From NCBI GenBank assembly GCA_016707895.1, contig JADJGV010000001.1, forward strand, positions 793,501 to 857,500: a DNA stretch of 64,000 bases, written 5' to 3'. The DNA comes from Myxococcales bacterium. GTDB lineage: Bacteria > Myxococcota_A > Polyangia > Haliangiales > Haliangiaceae. Each line of letters begins with the position of its first letter. The stretch's first letter is position 1. The notes below the pieces were generated by a model, which was not told the DNA's origin, searched no databases, and saw only the letters and a list, made by a program, of their open reading frames with translations. Position numbers and translations under genes: made by a program. Below, in pieces: positions 49,757-59,736 of the stretch.

Positions 49757-50610
49757 GCCCCCGCGGCGCGCGGCGGATGCCCGACCGCGGCCTGGCGGTG
49801 GCGCTGGGCGCGCAGGAGCACTACCGCGACGCGACGCTGTACGACTACGAGTACCGGCGGCGCCGCGACGACGTGGCGTTCTACGTCGGGCTGGCCGACC
49901 GGCTGGTGGGCCCTGGCGGCCGGGTGCTCGAGCTGGGCTGCGGCACCGGGCGCATCACCGTCCCGCTGGCCCGGGCCGGCTTCCACGTGACCGCGGTCGA
50001 CGCCGAGCCGTCCATGCTAGCCGGCCTGGCGGCGCGCCTGGAGCGCCAGCCGCGGTCGCTGGCGGCCCGGGTGACCGCGGCCCGCGGCGACCTGCGCGAC
50101 CTCGCGCTGGGCCGTCGCTTCCCGCTGGTGATCGCCGGCTTCAACGTCCTCGAGCACCTGTACACGCGGGTCGAGCTCGACGCCTGCCTGGCCCGGGTGC
50201 GCGCGCACCTCGCCCCCGACGGGGCGTTCGCCTTCGACGTGCAGCTGCCCGACCCCGGGTGGCTGGCCCGCGATCCGACCAGGCGCTGGTCGCGCACGCG
50301 GTTCACCCACCCGGTCACCGGGGTGCCGACCTGGTACACGACCAACCACGACTACGATCCGGTCAGCCAGATCGCGATCATCCGGCTCTACTACCAGCCC
50401 GTCGCCGGCGGCCCCGAGGACGTCGTGCTGCTCAGCCAGCGGAAGTACTTCCCCGCCGAGCTCGAGGCGCTGATCGCCCACGGCGGGCTGCGCATGGTCG
50501 AGCGCTACGGCGACTTCGTCGGGGGGCCGCTCGGGCCCGGCAGCGAGAGCCAGGTGCTGGTCTGTCGACGGGGCATTGGGCGCGTCGCGCGCACGTCTCG
50601 ACGAGGATGA
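49753..50610 (+). CDS. Class I SAM-dependent methyltransferase
   Basis: A 285-residue methyltransferase. Motif I is VLELGCGTGRITVPLARAG, motif II/post-I is VTAVDAEPSML, and motif IV is LVIAGFNVLEHLYT. The C-terminal half (FTHPVTGVPTWYTTNHDYDP, IIRLYYQPV) is like small-molecule or sugar O/N-methyltransferases. Substrate unknown. Cotranscribed with pcnB. Confidence 0.8.
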   Translation: MSPRGARRMPDRGLAVALGAQEHYRDATLYDYEYRRRRDDVAFYVGLADRLVGPGGRVLELGCGTGRITVPLARAGFHVTAVDAEPSMLAGLAARLERQPRSLAARVTAARGDLRDLALGRRFPLVIAGFNVLEHLYTRVELDACLARVRAHLAPDGAFAFDVQLPDPGWLARDPTRRWSRTRFTHPVTGVPTWYTTNHDYDPVSQIAIIRLYYQPVAGGPEDVVLLSQRKYFPAELEALIAHGGLRMVERYGDFVGGPLGPGSESQVLVCRRGIGRVARTSRRG

Positions 50611-50852
50611 TCCGATTCCTCGACGGTGACTGCGCGCCCGTTCAGCCCCGGATGAATTCTCGTCGAGAAAACCAACTGTTACCGTCGAGGATTCGCCCCG
50701 GTCGGGTGGCCTCGACGGAGATCATGGCGGGGCCCGACGAGCCCTCGTCGGAGATCGTTGTCAGACCCCTCGCGTAGCGTCCCGCGCAATCCCTCGAGAC
50801 CCGATCCGGGCGAGGGATCACAAGACCACCACCCTATCGGGAGGGACTGACA
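50611..50852. repeat. Palindrome-rich 240-bp intergenic region
   Basis: Contains an inverted repeat CCTCGACGGT (50618-50627) / ACCGTCGAGG (50681-50690) that brackets an odd dyad TTCTCGTCGAGAA (50657-50669). Further half-sites are CCTCGACGGAG near 50711 and the dyad CGACGAGCCCTCGTCG near 50738. A GGGAGGGA ribosome site ends the region before ATG 50853. No reading frame seen. Confidence 0.6.
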
Positions 50853-51230
50853 ATGGCTGCTGCAGAGAAGGTTCACAAGGCTGGCATCACCCGCAACAAC
50901 GACATGATGTACTACGTGAAGAACGGGGACATCTGGCAGGTGCCGCGCAAGAAGCCGGGCCAGCCGAAGGGCAAGGCCAGCGTGCTGGTCAAGGCCGGCG
51001 TCGAGATGGACTACTCGAAGTACCTGTACTTCGTCGACGGCGACGGCGACATCGCGCGCAAGGAGCGCCAGGTCGGCGGCTCGAAGCGCAAGACCGCCAA
51101 GAAGGCCGCCCCGGCCAAGAAGGCGCCCGCCAAGAAGGCCGCCCCGGCCAAGAAGGCGCCCGCCAAGAAGGCGCCCGCCAAGAAGGCGCCCGCCAAGAAG
51201 GCGCCCGCCAAGAAGGCGAAGAAGAAGTGA
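50853..51230 (+). CDS. Histone H1-like protein with AKKAPAKK tail
   Basis: A 125-residue basic protein. Residues 1-75 form a small globular domain (VHKAGITRNNDMMYYVKNGDIWQV, VEMDYSKYLYFVDGDGDIARK) that I do not recognise. Residues 76-125 are Lys/Ala/Pro repeats (PAKKA units), as in eukaryotic H1 tails and bacterial HC1/AlgP-like proteins. Probably binds and compacts DNA non-specifically. A strong ribosome site (GGGAGGGA) suggests high expression. Confidence 0.75.
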   Translation: MAAAEKVHKAGITRNNDMMYYVKNGDIWQVPRKKPGQPKGKASVLVKAGVEMDYSKYLYFVDGDGDIARKERQVGGSKRKTAKKAAPAKKAPAKKAAPAKKAPAKKAPAKKAPAKKAPAKKAKKK

Positions 51231-51310
51231 TCACGCCGGGCCCTCGGGCTCGGAGGTCACGCACGTAGATTAGCTTGCGTCGCAGCGATGCGACCCTCGT
51301 CACGGCGCCG

Positions 51311-51335
51311 CGGCAACCGGCGCCGTTGGCGTTTT
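51311..51335 (+). terminator. Possible terminator after the histone-like gene
   Basis: GGCAAC (51312-51317) can pair with GTTGGC (51325-51330) around CGGCGCC, followed by GTTTTC. The T-run is short, so this is weak. Confidence 0.3.
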
Positions 51336-51449
51336 CGGGGGACGCGTGGCGCCGTTCGTCGACGGTGATGGCCGGCGCTGGTGAAAGCCCGTGCCGCGGC
51401 TTGCGGAGGTCCAGCGCGGGGCGCTAACCTCGCGAGCGAGGAAGGGAAA

Positions 51450-52370
51450 ATGCTCGATCGCACCCGCAGCTTGCGCCTCGTTCTGGTCGCGGTCTCTGGA
51501 CTCGCGGCGGGGTTGTTTCCGATCATCGGGCCGCTGCACGTCGCGCCGGCCTACGCCGACGATGACGACGAAGACGACGAGGACGACGGCGGCGACGACG
51601 GCGAGGACGGTGGGGAGGACGAGGGGGAGGACGAGGAGGAGGAAGAGGACGAGGACCAGCCGCCGATCACCGCCGGCGGCCTGTACACGCTGAAGACCTA
51701 CCCGCAGGGCGAGATCCAGCGCCCGCTGACGATGACCAAGGGCATCACCGAGGTGAAGGGCGGGTTCGGGTTCGACGTCAGCAACGAGACGGCGTTCGAG
51801 AGCGTCGGCGCGTCGGCGGACCTGCGCTACGGCATGCAGGACAACGTCGAGCTGCGCGCCGGGTTCAAGGGCATCAAGAACTTCGATCTCTTCTCGGCGT
51901 ACGCCGCGTTCGAAGGCTCGATCGTCTACGACCTGGTCGACTTCCGCGCCGGGTTCGGCTTGTCCCACGCGCCGGGGTCGACGAAGGCGAACATCCCGAT
52001 CGGCTTCCCGTTCCGGTATGCGCCCAAGGAGCAGGTCGCGGTCACCGCGCTCGAGACCGCGTTCTCGATCAACTTCGACGCCAAGCCCGACTTCACGCCC
52101 AACGTCGGCGTCGTGATCCAGCCGCAGCCGATCGTCGCGCTCATCCTCCACGCGTCGCTGGTGATCCCCGGCTTCAACTTCAAGAAAGACAACGCCGTCA
52201 TCCCCGCGACCGCCGCGATCCAGCTGTCGCCCAACAACCGCCTCGACGCCGGCGCCGAGTTCTCGTTCGGCAACCTGAAGCCGCCGGATCCCGACGCCGA
52301 CGGCCCGCTCGAGGCGCCCGCGTTCTACGACGACCGCTTCATGCTGTTCTTCGCTCGCTACCGCCTGTGA
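51450..52370 (+). CDS. Exported beta-barrel-like protein with acidic segment
   Basis: A 306-residue protein with a signal peptide (LVLVAVSGLAAGLFPIIG, cleavage near AYA-DD), then a run of about 40 Asp/Glu/Gly residues and a C-terminal domain of alternating strands (KGGFGFDVSNETAFESVGAS, LRYGMQDNVELRAGFKG, FYDDRFMLFFARYRL) ending in an aromatic residue pattern, as in outer-membrane proteins. The acidic stretch may bind calcium. Ribosome site GAAGGGA before ATG 51450. Confidence 0.65.
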   Translation: MLDRTRSLRLVLVAVSGLAAGLFPIIGPLHVAPAYADDDDEDDEDDGGDDGEDGGEDEGEDEEEEEDEDQPPITAGGLYTLKTYPQGEIQRPLTMTKGITEVKGGFGFDVSNETAFESVGASADLRYGMQDNVELRAGFKGIKNFDLFSAYAAFEGSIVYDLVDFRAGFGLSHAPGSTKANIPIGFPFRYAPKEQVAVTALETAFSINFDAKPDFTPNVGVVIQPQPIVALILHASLVIPGFNFKKDNAVIPATAAIQLSPNNRLDAGAEFSFGNLKPPDPDADGPLEAPAFYDDRFMLFFARYRL

Positions 52371-52411
52371 GCTGACGCGTCCGCCGCCTGAGAGCCGAGG
52401 AGGACCCCCGA

Positions 52412-53656
<1,245 letters not shown>

Positions 53657-53660
53657 ATCC

Positions 53661-53742
53661 ATGGGAGGGTTTCTCGTGAAACCCTCCCCCGGCGGGGTCA
53701 TGCCCCCACCCGAGACGGCTGTCCGCCCGGCCTCCCGGGCGG
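53661..53742 (+). repeat. Two-hairpin dispersed repeat, copy R2 (with a third hairpin)
   Basis: Hairpin A: GGGAGGGTTTC, loop TCGT, GAAACCCTCCC (53663-53688, 11 perfect pairs). Hairpin B, imperfect: 53689-53714 around loop TCATGC (GGCGGGG / CCCCACC). A third hairpin, CCGCCCGG CCTC CCGGGCGG, is at 53723-53742. It begins 4 nt after the kinase stop. Hairpin A keeps the TCGY loop while its stem sequence differs entirely from the other copies. Confidence 0.7.
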
Positions 53743-53848
53743 CGCGTGACGGTCGGGCGGGTTGCGCGGCGTGAACCGGATCGTCTCGGGCTAGAAGAGC
53801 GGTGGACCGTCGGACCGTCCGGACTCGCGGGCGCGCGACGGGTCGGTG

Positions 53849-53854
53849 TACGCT
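53849..53854 (+). promoter_or_regulatory. Probable leaderless -10 box (TACGCT)
   Basis: TACGCT is 6 nt before ATG 53861, separated by GGGGAG. The -35 is weak. The geometry matches the lhr and DUF695 promoters. Confidence 0.4.
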
Positions 53855-53860
53855 GGGGAG

Positions 53861-56800
53861 ATGCACCGCGGCAGGCTGGCTGTGCTGGGCCTGGTGGTCG
53901 CCGCGCTCGGGTGTGGCGACGACGGCGCCCCGCCACCCCCACCGCCGGCCGTCGGCCTGTGCGCGGCCAAGACGCTGGCGCCGTGGGCGCGCGCCGAGCG
54001 GGGCGTCGGCGGCGCGGTCACGCTGAACGAGGTCATGTACCACCCGGGCCCCGCCAGCCCCGGCGAGTGGATCGAGCTGTACAACCCGCTCGCGATCGAC
54101 GTCGATCTGAGCGGCGCGCGCCTGGCCGGCGCGATCGCGTACACGTTTCCCGACGGCGCCCGCGTCGGCCCGCGCGGCTTCGTCGTCGTCGCCGACGGCC
54201 CCGGGGTGCCGGGCGCGATCGGCGTGTTCACCGGACGGCTCCCCGACGACGGCGGCGCGATCGAGCTGTGGAACGCGAACGGCCGGCTGCTCGACGCCGT
54301 GCGCTACGGTGACGTCGCGCCGTGGCCGATCCCCCCCGACGGCGCCGGCCCGTCGCTGGCCAAGCGCGCCGCCGAGTCCGCCAGCGAGCCGCCCGAGGCG
54401 TGGACCGCCAGCGCGCGGCTCGGCGGCACGCCGGGCGCGGTCAACGCCCCGGCCAGCGAGCTGGCCCAGACCGTCCAGACGCTGGTGCCGCTCGGCGCGA
54501 CCTGGCGCTACCAGGCGGCGAGCGCCGCCCCGCCCGGCTGGGCCGCGCCCGGCTTCGATGACGCCGCGTGGCCGGCCGCGCCCGCGGCGTTCTTCGCCAG
54601 CGCCACGCCGCCGCCGCCGGTGACCGCGACCGCGCGCTTCACCGCCGACAACTTCGTCGCGCTCTACGTGGGCAAGGCCGACGGCGCCGACCTGCGCCCG
54701 ATCGGCCGCGACGCGATCGGCGACTGGACCTCGCCCGAGACCTGGACGTTCACCGCCGGCGCCGACGATCACCTGTTCGTCGCGGCGTGGGAGGCGCCCG
54801 GCGACGACGGTGGCCCGCAGATGGTGATCGGCCAGGTCGCGCTGCCCGACGGCACGCTGGTGGCGACCGACACCGGCAGCTTCGAGTGGGCGCTGGGCCC
54901 GCCCGGCGCGGCGCCCGGCGGCGCGCTGACCGATCCAGCGCCGGCGCCCGCGCTGGTGCAGAGCGTGATCGCCGGGGCCACCTGGGCCGCGCCGCTGGCG
55001 GCCGCCGACAACGGCTCGGCGCCGTGGGGCGGCGCGCTGAGCGGGCAGTTCGCGCCGAGCGCGCGCTACCTGTGGCCCGACACCTTCGCCAGCGCGTCGG
55101 AGACCAACACCCGCACCACCTTCGCGCTGTTCCGCTCGCGCCGCCCGCTCATCCCGCCGCGCGGCGCCACCGCGGTGCCGCCGGGCGCGATCACCACCTA
55201 CTACCGCACCCACTTCCAGATCGCCGCCGGCCTGACCCTCGAGCCGTGGCTCGACCTGCGGATCGACGACGGCGCGATCGTCTACGTCAACGGCGTCGAG
55301 GTGGCGCGGGTCCGCATGCCGGCCGGCGCGGCCGGCGCGACGACGCTGGCCTCGAGCGCGGTCACCGACGCGACCCTCGAGGTCGGCCGCGCCATCGCCG
55401 CGAGCGCGCTCGCCAGCGGCGACAACCTGCTGGCGGTCGAGGTCCACCAGGCGACCAGCGGCGATCCCGACCTGGCGTTCGACGCCGCGCTGCGGGCGTC
55501 GGTCATCGCCGCCGCGCCAGAGGGACCGCCGCCCGGGGTCGCGCTCAACGAGGTCGCCGGCGCCAGCGCCACCGAGTTCTGGATCGAGCTGACCAACCGC
55601 GGCGCGGCGCCGGTCGACCTGGCGGGCGTGGTGGTGGCGTCGAGCGCCGGTCCCGAGCACGCGCTGGCCGCGCGCACCCTGGCGCCGGGCGAGGTGATGC
55701 TGGTGACCCAGGCCGAGCTCGGCTTCGGCGCGACGGTGGGCGACAAGCTGTTCCTGTACCGCGCCGATCGCGCCGCCGTGCTCGACGGCCTCGACGTCGT
55801 CGCAGTGCCGCGCGGCCGCGCCGCCACCCACGACGACTGGCGCTACCCCGACGTCGCGACCCCCGGCGCGGCCAACGTCTTCGTCACCCACGACGAGCTG
55901 GTGATCAACGAGCTCATGTACCACCCACCGCCGGCGGCGCAGCCCGACGGCTCGCTGGCGCGCGATCCGCTCGAGTGGATCGAGCTCTACAACCGCAGCG
56001 CCGCGCCGGTCGACGTCGGCGGCTACCAGCTGGTCGACGCGGTCGCGTACCAGCTGCCGGCCGGGACGGTCGTCCCCGCCGGCGGCTACCTGCTGATCAG
56101 CAACGACGCGGCGGCGCTGACCGCGGCCGAGCCTGGCCTGCCGGCGCCGGTGGTCGGCGACTACGCCGGCAGCCTGGCCGACGGCGGCGATCACCTGGTG
56201 CTGCGCGACGCCTGCGGCAACCCGGTCGATCAGGTGCGCTACCACGACGGCGGCGCGTGGCCGGCGGCCGCGGACGGCGGCGGCGCCAGCCTGGAGCTGC
56301 GCGACCTCCGCGCCGATCACGACGCCGGCGCGGCGTGGGCGGCCAGCGACGAGTCGGCCCGCGGCGGCTGGCAGACGATCAGCTACCAGCAGGTCGCCAC
56401 ACCGAGCGCGGTCGGCCCCGACGGCGCGTGGCAGGAGCTGGTGATCGGCCTGCTCGACGCCGGCGAGGTGCTGATCGACGACGTCAGCGTGGTGGTCGAT
56501 CCCGCGGGGGCCGCGACCGAGCTCATCGCCGATGGGGCGTTCGAGGCCGGGGCCGCGGGGTTCCGGCTGCTCGGCAACCACCGGCACGGCGAGGTCATCG
56601 ACGATCCCACCGCGCCGGGCAACCACGTGCTGCGGCTGGTGGCCACCGGCCCCACCGAGCACATGCACAACCACGTCGAGACCACGCTGGGCGGCGGCCA
56701 CGTCATCACCAACGGACGGACCTACCGGATCTCGCTGCGGGCGCGGTGGCGATCGGGCTCGAACCTGCTCAACACCCGGCTGTACTTCGATCGCCTGGCG

Positions 56801-58591
56801 CGGACCACCACGCTGGCGGTGCCCGGGCGGCGCGGCACGCCGGGCGCGCGCAACAGCGCGGCGATCGACGACCTCGGCCCGACCTACCGCGAGCTGCGCC
56901 ACACGCCGGCGGTGCCGCGCCCCGGTCAGCCGGTGACCGTGACCGTGACCGCCGCCGATCCCGACGGCGTCGCCGGGCTGACGCTGTGGACCGCGATCGA
57001 CGGCGGCGCGCCGACCCGCCAGGCCATGACCGCGACCGGCGGCGGCGGGTTCGCCGCGACCGTGCCGGGCGCCGCCGCGGGGACGGTCGTGCAGTTCTGG
57101 GTCGACGGCGCCGACGCCGCCGGCGCCACCGCGATGGCGCCCGCCGCCGGGCCGGCGTCGCGGGCGCTGTGGAAGGTCGACGACGGGCTGGCCGCGACCA
57201 GCGGCCTGCACAACCTCCGCGTCATCGTGCCCCCGGCCGACGCCGCCTGGCTGTTCGAGCCGGCCAACCTGATGAGCAACGATCCGATCGGCGCGACGGT
57301 CGTCTCCGACGAGCGCGAGGTCACCTACGACGTCGGCCTGCGGCTGAAGAGCAGCGAGCGCGGTCGCCCCGAGGTGGTGCGGGTCGGGTTCGCGCTGCGG
57401 TTCCCGCCCGAGCAGCCGTTCCGCGGCATCCACCCCAGCGTCATGATCGATCGCTCCCAGGGCGTCGGCTTCGGCCAGCGCGAGCTGTTGTTCAACCAGG
57501 CGATGAACCGGGCCGGGTCGGTGCACGCCCAGTACGACGATCTGATCCAGGTGCTGCCGCCCCGCCGCGAGCACACCGGCCCGGCGCAGCTCCAGCTCGC
57601 GCGCTACGGCGATCTGCTGCTCGACTTCCAGTTCGACCGCGGCGGCGATGGCGCGCTGTTCGAGTACGAGCTGGTCTACTACCCGCTGACGACCGACGAC
57701 GGCACGCCGACCGGGCGCAAGCTGCCGCAACCGGACGCCGTCGTCGGCACCGCGCTGCGCGACCTCGGCCCCGACGAGGAGGCGTACCGCCAGTGCTTCA
57801 TCGCCAAGAACAACCGCTGGCGCGACGACTACCGCGGCCTGATCCGGGCGCTCCAGGCGTGGAGCCTGCCGTCGCCGCAGTTCGAGCAGGAGCTCGACCG
57901 GGTGATCGACGTCGACGAGTGGCTGCGCGCGACGGCGTTCGCGACGCTGTCGGGCGCGATCGACAACTACGCCAGCGGCGCCCAGCACAACGCCGACTTC
58001 TTCGTGCGCCCGAGCGACGGCCGGCTCTTGTACTTCCCCCACGACCTCGACTTCCTCGGCTCGCCCCAGGGGCCGGTCGTCGGCAACGGCGATCTGGCGC
58101 GGCTCGTCGCGCAGCCGGCGTGGGCCCGGCTGTACTACGGGCACCTCAACGACATCATCACCACCGCGTTCAACGCCACGTACCTGGCGCCGTGGAGCAG
58201 CCAGCTCGGCGGCCTGCTGCCGGGCCAGGACTTCGCGGGCCACCTGCAGTACGTCGCGGCCCGCGCCGACTGGGTGATGCGCGGCGCGCCCGACGCCGTG
58301 ACCCGGGCCATCCCGCCGATCGCCTTCCAGATCACCACCAACGGCGGCGCCGCCTTCGCCGTGGCGGCGCCGAGCGCGACGCTCGACGGCGCGGGCTGGG
58401 TCGACGTCGCGGCGATCCACCGCGCCGGCGCCCCGCTGACCGCGACCTGGCCGAGCCGGACCGGGTGGCGGGTGACGACGCCGCTGGCGTGCGGCGCCAA
58501 CCTGCTCGCGCTCGAGGCGCGCGACCGCCGCGGCCGGCCGGTCGGCGCCGACACCGTCACGGTCACGCGCACCGGCGCCGGCTGCCCGTGA
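53861..58591 (+). CDS. Giant CotH-kinase/lamin-tail-domain lipoprotein
   Basis: A 1576-residue lipoprotein (signal VLGLVVAALGC). It contains three lamin-tail-like domains (LNEVMYHPGPASPGEWIELY; LNEVAGASATEFWIEL; INELMYHPPPAAQ with EWIELYN), beta-sandwich regions between them, and a C-terminal CotH-kinase region: LRVIVPPADAAWLF, YDVGLRLKSSERGRPE, FRGIHPSVMID, VIDVDEWLRATAFATLSG and LYFPHDLDFLG. CotH enzymes are protein kinases first found in spore coats, and in this architecture they are cell-surface. The terminal domain is an Ig-like fold. No membrane anchor other than the lipid. Confidence 0.85.
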   Translation: MHRGRLAVLGLVVAALGCGDDGAPPPPPPAVGLCAAKTLAPWARAERGVGGAVTLNEVMYHPGPASPGEWIELYNPLAIDVDLSGARLAGAIAYTFPDGARVGPRGFVVVADGPGVPGAIGVFTGRLPDDGGAIELWNANGRLLDAVRYGDVAPWPIPPDGAGPSLAKRAAESASEPPEAWTASARLGGTPGAVNAPASELAQTVQTLVPLGATWRYQAASAAPPGWAAPGFDDAAWPAAPAAFFASATPPPPVTATARFTADNFVALYVGKADGADLRPIGRDAIGDWTSPETWTFTAGADDHLFVAAWEAPGDDGGPQMVIGQVALPDGTLVATDTGSFEWALGPPGAAPGGALTDPAPAPALVQSVIAGATWAAPLAAADNGSAPWGGALSGQFAPSARYLWPDTFASASETNTRTTFALFRSRRPLIPPRGATAVPPGAITTYYRTHFQIAAGLTLEPWLDLRIDDGAIVYVNGVEVARVRMPAGAAGATTLASSAVTDATLEVGRAIAASALASGDNLLAVEVHQATSGDPDLAFDAALRASVIAAAPEGPPPGVALNEVAGASATEFWIELTNRGAAPVDLAGVVVASSAGPEHALAARTLAPGEVMLVTQAELGFGATVGDKLFLYRADRAAVLDGLDVVAVPRGRAATHDDWRYPDVATPGAANVFVTHDELVINELMYHPPPAAQPDGSLARDPLEWIELYNRSAAPVDVGGYQLVDAVAYQLPAGTVVPAGGYLLISNDAAALTAAEPGLPAPVVGDYAGSLADGGDHLVLRDACGNPVDQVRYHDGGAWPAAADGGGASLELRDLRADHDAGAAWAASDESARGGWQTISYQQVATPSAVGPDGAWQELVIGLLDAGEVLIDDVSVVVDPAGAATELIADGAFEAGAAGFRLLGNHRHGEVIDDPTAPGNHVLRLVATGPTEHMHNHVETTLGGGHVITNGRTYRISLRARWRSGSNLLNTRLYFDRLARTTTLAVPGRRGTPGARNSAAIDDLGPTYRELRHTPAVPRPGQPVTVTVTAADPDGVAGLTLWTAIDGGAPTRQAMTATGGGGFAATVPGAAAGTVVQFWVDGADAAGATAMAPAAGPASRALWKVDDGLAATSGLHNLRVIVPPADAAWLFEPANLMSNDPIGATVVSDEREVTYDVGLRLKSSERGRPEVVRVGFALRFPPEQPFRGIHPSVMIDRSQGVGFGQRELLFNQAMNRAGSVHAQYDDLIQVLPPRREHTGPAQLQLARYGDLLLDFQFDRGGDGALFEYELVYYPLTTDDGTPTGRKLPQPDAVVGTALRDLGPDEEAYRQCFIAKNNRWRDDYRGLIRALQAWSLPSPQFEQELDRVIDVDEWLRATAFATLSGAIDNYASGAQHNADFFVRPSDGRLLYFPHDLDFLGSPQGPVVGNGDLARLVAQPAWARLYYGHLNDIITTAFNATYLAPWSSQLGGLLPGQDFAGHLQYVAARADWVMRGAPDAVTRAIPPIAFQITTNGGAAFAVAAPSATLDGAGWVDVAAIHRAGAPLTATWPSRTGWRVTTPLACGANLLALEARDRRGRPVGADTVTVTRTGAGCP

Positions 58592-58624
58592 GCCGCGGCG
58601 GGTCGCGCCGCGGGCCGCGCGACC

Positions 58625-59464
58625 TCAACGCAACAACGACGCCAGCAGCTCGATCACGATCGCGCCCGAGCGCCCGCTGTGCTCGTTGGCGTGGGTCGAG
58701 CTGCGGCTCTCGGTGATCGCGGCGTACTGCGCCGACTGCAGCTCGCGCCGGGCCTGATCGCGCAGCCGCTGCAGCTCGACGCGCTCGGCCGCCTCGAGGC
58801 CGCCCTGCATGACGAACTCGATGATCCGCGGCAGCTCGCCCGCGTCGAAGAACGTGCCGTGGCTGCGGCACACGTCGACGACGACGCGCGCGCCGGTGGC
58901 GAACTGCCGGCGGTTCATCACCACCTTGCAGCTCGGGCACTTCACGTACATCCGTTGGCCCGGCTGCACCGGGCGCACGTCGGCGCGGTGCAGCGCGCCC
59001 AGGAGCGCCTCGGCCCGGGCCTGGCGGCGATCGGTGACCACCCGCTCGATCGCGAGCTTGTCGAGGAACACGCCGGCGCAGCCGCGGCACTCGTCGATCA
59101 CGACGTCGCCCAGCAGGCGCGCGTGCAGCGGCGCATCGCAGCGCGGGCACGGCGCGTCGGCGCGGGCGTCGCCGTGGGCGGCGTGATCGATCTGCGAGCC
59201 GCACTCCGGGCAGTGCTTGTGGCCGTGGAACACCCGCGACAGGCAGCGCGGGCACGCCTTGAGCAGCAACGCCGCCTTGCAGTACTCGCACTGCGCGTGC
59301 GTCGCGTCGACCGGCGCCGCGCAGCGCGGACACGCCAGCATGCCGGCCTGGGGCGCGCTGGCGGCCAGCTCGGTGACCGTGCCGCACCGGCAGCGGAACG
59401 CCTGCCCGGCGGCGTATCCGCTGACGTCGTAGCGACTATCGCAGCCGGCGCAGGCGAGGATCAT
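58625..59464 (-). CDS. Multi-zinc-ribbon protein with two zf-TFIIB domains
   Basis: A 279-residue protein with successive zinc knuckles: CAGCDSRYDVS, FRCRCGTV, CPRCAAPVD, CEYCK, CPRCLSRVF, CPECGSQ, and then two zf-TFIIB-type domains (CPRCDAPLHARLLGDVVIDECRG; CPSCKVVMNRRQF with VVDVCRSHGTFFDAGEL). A C-terminal helical region follows. Function unknown; it may act in nucleic-acid or protein binding. It converges on the CotH gene. Its ATG overlaps the stop of a small upstream frame. Confidence 0.75.
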   Translation of the reverse strand: MILACAGCDSRYDVSGYAAGQAFRCRCGTVTELAASAPQAGMLACPRCAAPVDATHAQCEYCKAALLLKACPRCLSRVFHGHKHCPECGSQIDHAAHGDARADAPCPRCDAPLHARLLGDVVIDECRGCAGVFLDKLAIERVVTDRRQARAEALLGALHRADVRPVQPGQRMYVKCPSCKVVMNRRQFATGARVVVDVCRSHGTFFDAGELPRIIEFVMQGGLEAAERVELQRLRDQARRELQSAQYAAITESRSSTHANEHSGRSGAIVIELLASLLR

Positions 59465-59709
59465 GGACTTCGATCATGGTGCCCGCGGCGGTGCACCGCA
59501 ATGGCTGACGCGCCGCTGGCGCGCGGCCGACGCACCGCCACCGCCGTGACGCAGTCGGAACCTGGCGAAGTCTCGACGCCTGCCGCGTCGAACAGTTCAC
59601 AGGCGACCTGTAGGTGCGCCGCCCGTTCGGGCCCCTCGACTAGCAGATCTGCACAACGATCTCGATATGTTGCAGTGTCCAATGGCCGGACCATCCGAAC
59701 ATCCGGCAT
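59461..59709 (-). CDS. Small hypothetical protein (doubtful)
   Basis: An 82-codon frame whose TGA overlaps the ATG of the zinc-ribbon gene (ATGA), as in real operons here. The product (VRPLDTATYRDRCADLL, AAHLQVACELFDAAGVE) has no recognised family and its GC3 is less biased than in its neighbours. The support is only the overlap. Confidence 0.3.
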   Translation of the reverse strand: MPDVRMVRPLDTATYRDRCADLLVEGPERAAHLQVACELFDAAGVETSPGSDCVTAVAVRRPRASGASAIAVHRRGHHDRSP

Positions 59710-59736
59710 TCGCCTTGCAATGCGTCAGGGCACGCG

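Noticed and set aside
51090..51225. Possible CRISPR or minisatellite
   Set aside because: The repeats are codon-phased Lys/Ala/Pro units of the histone-like protein.
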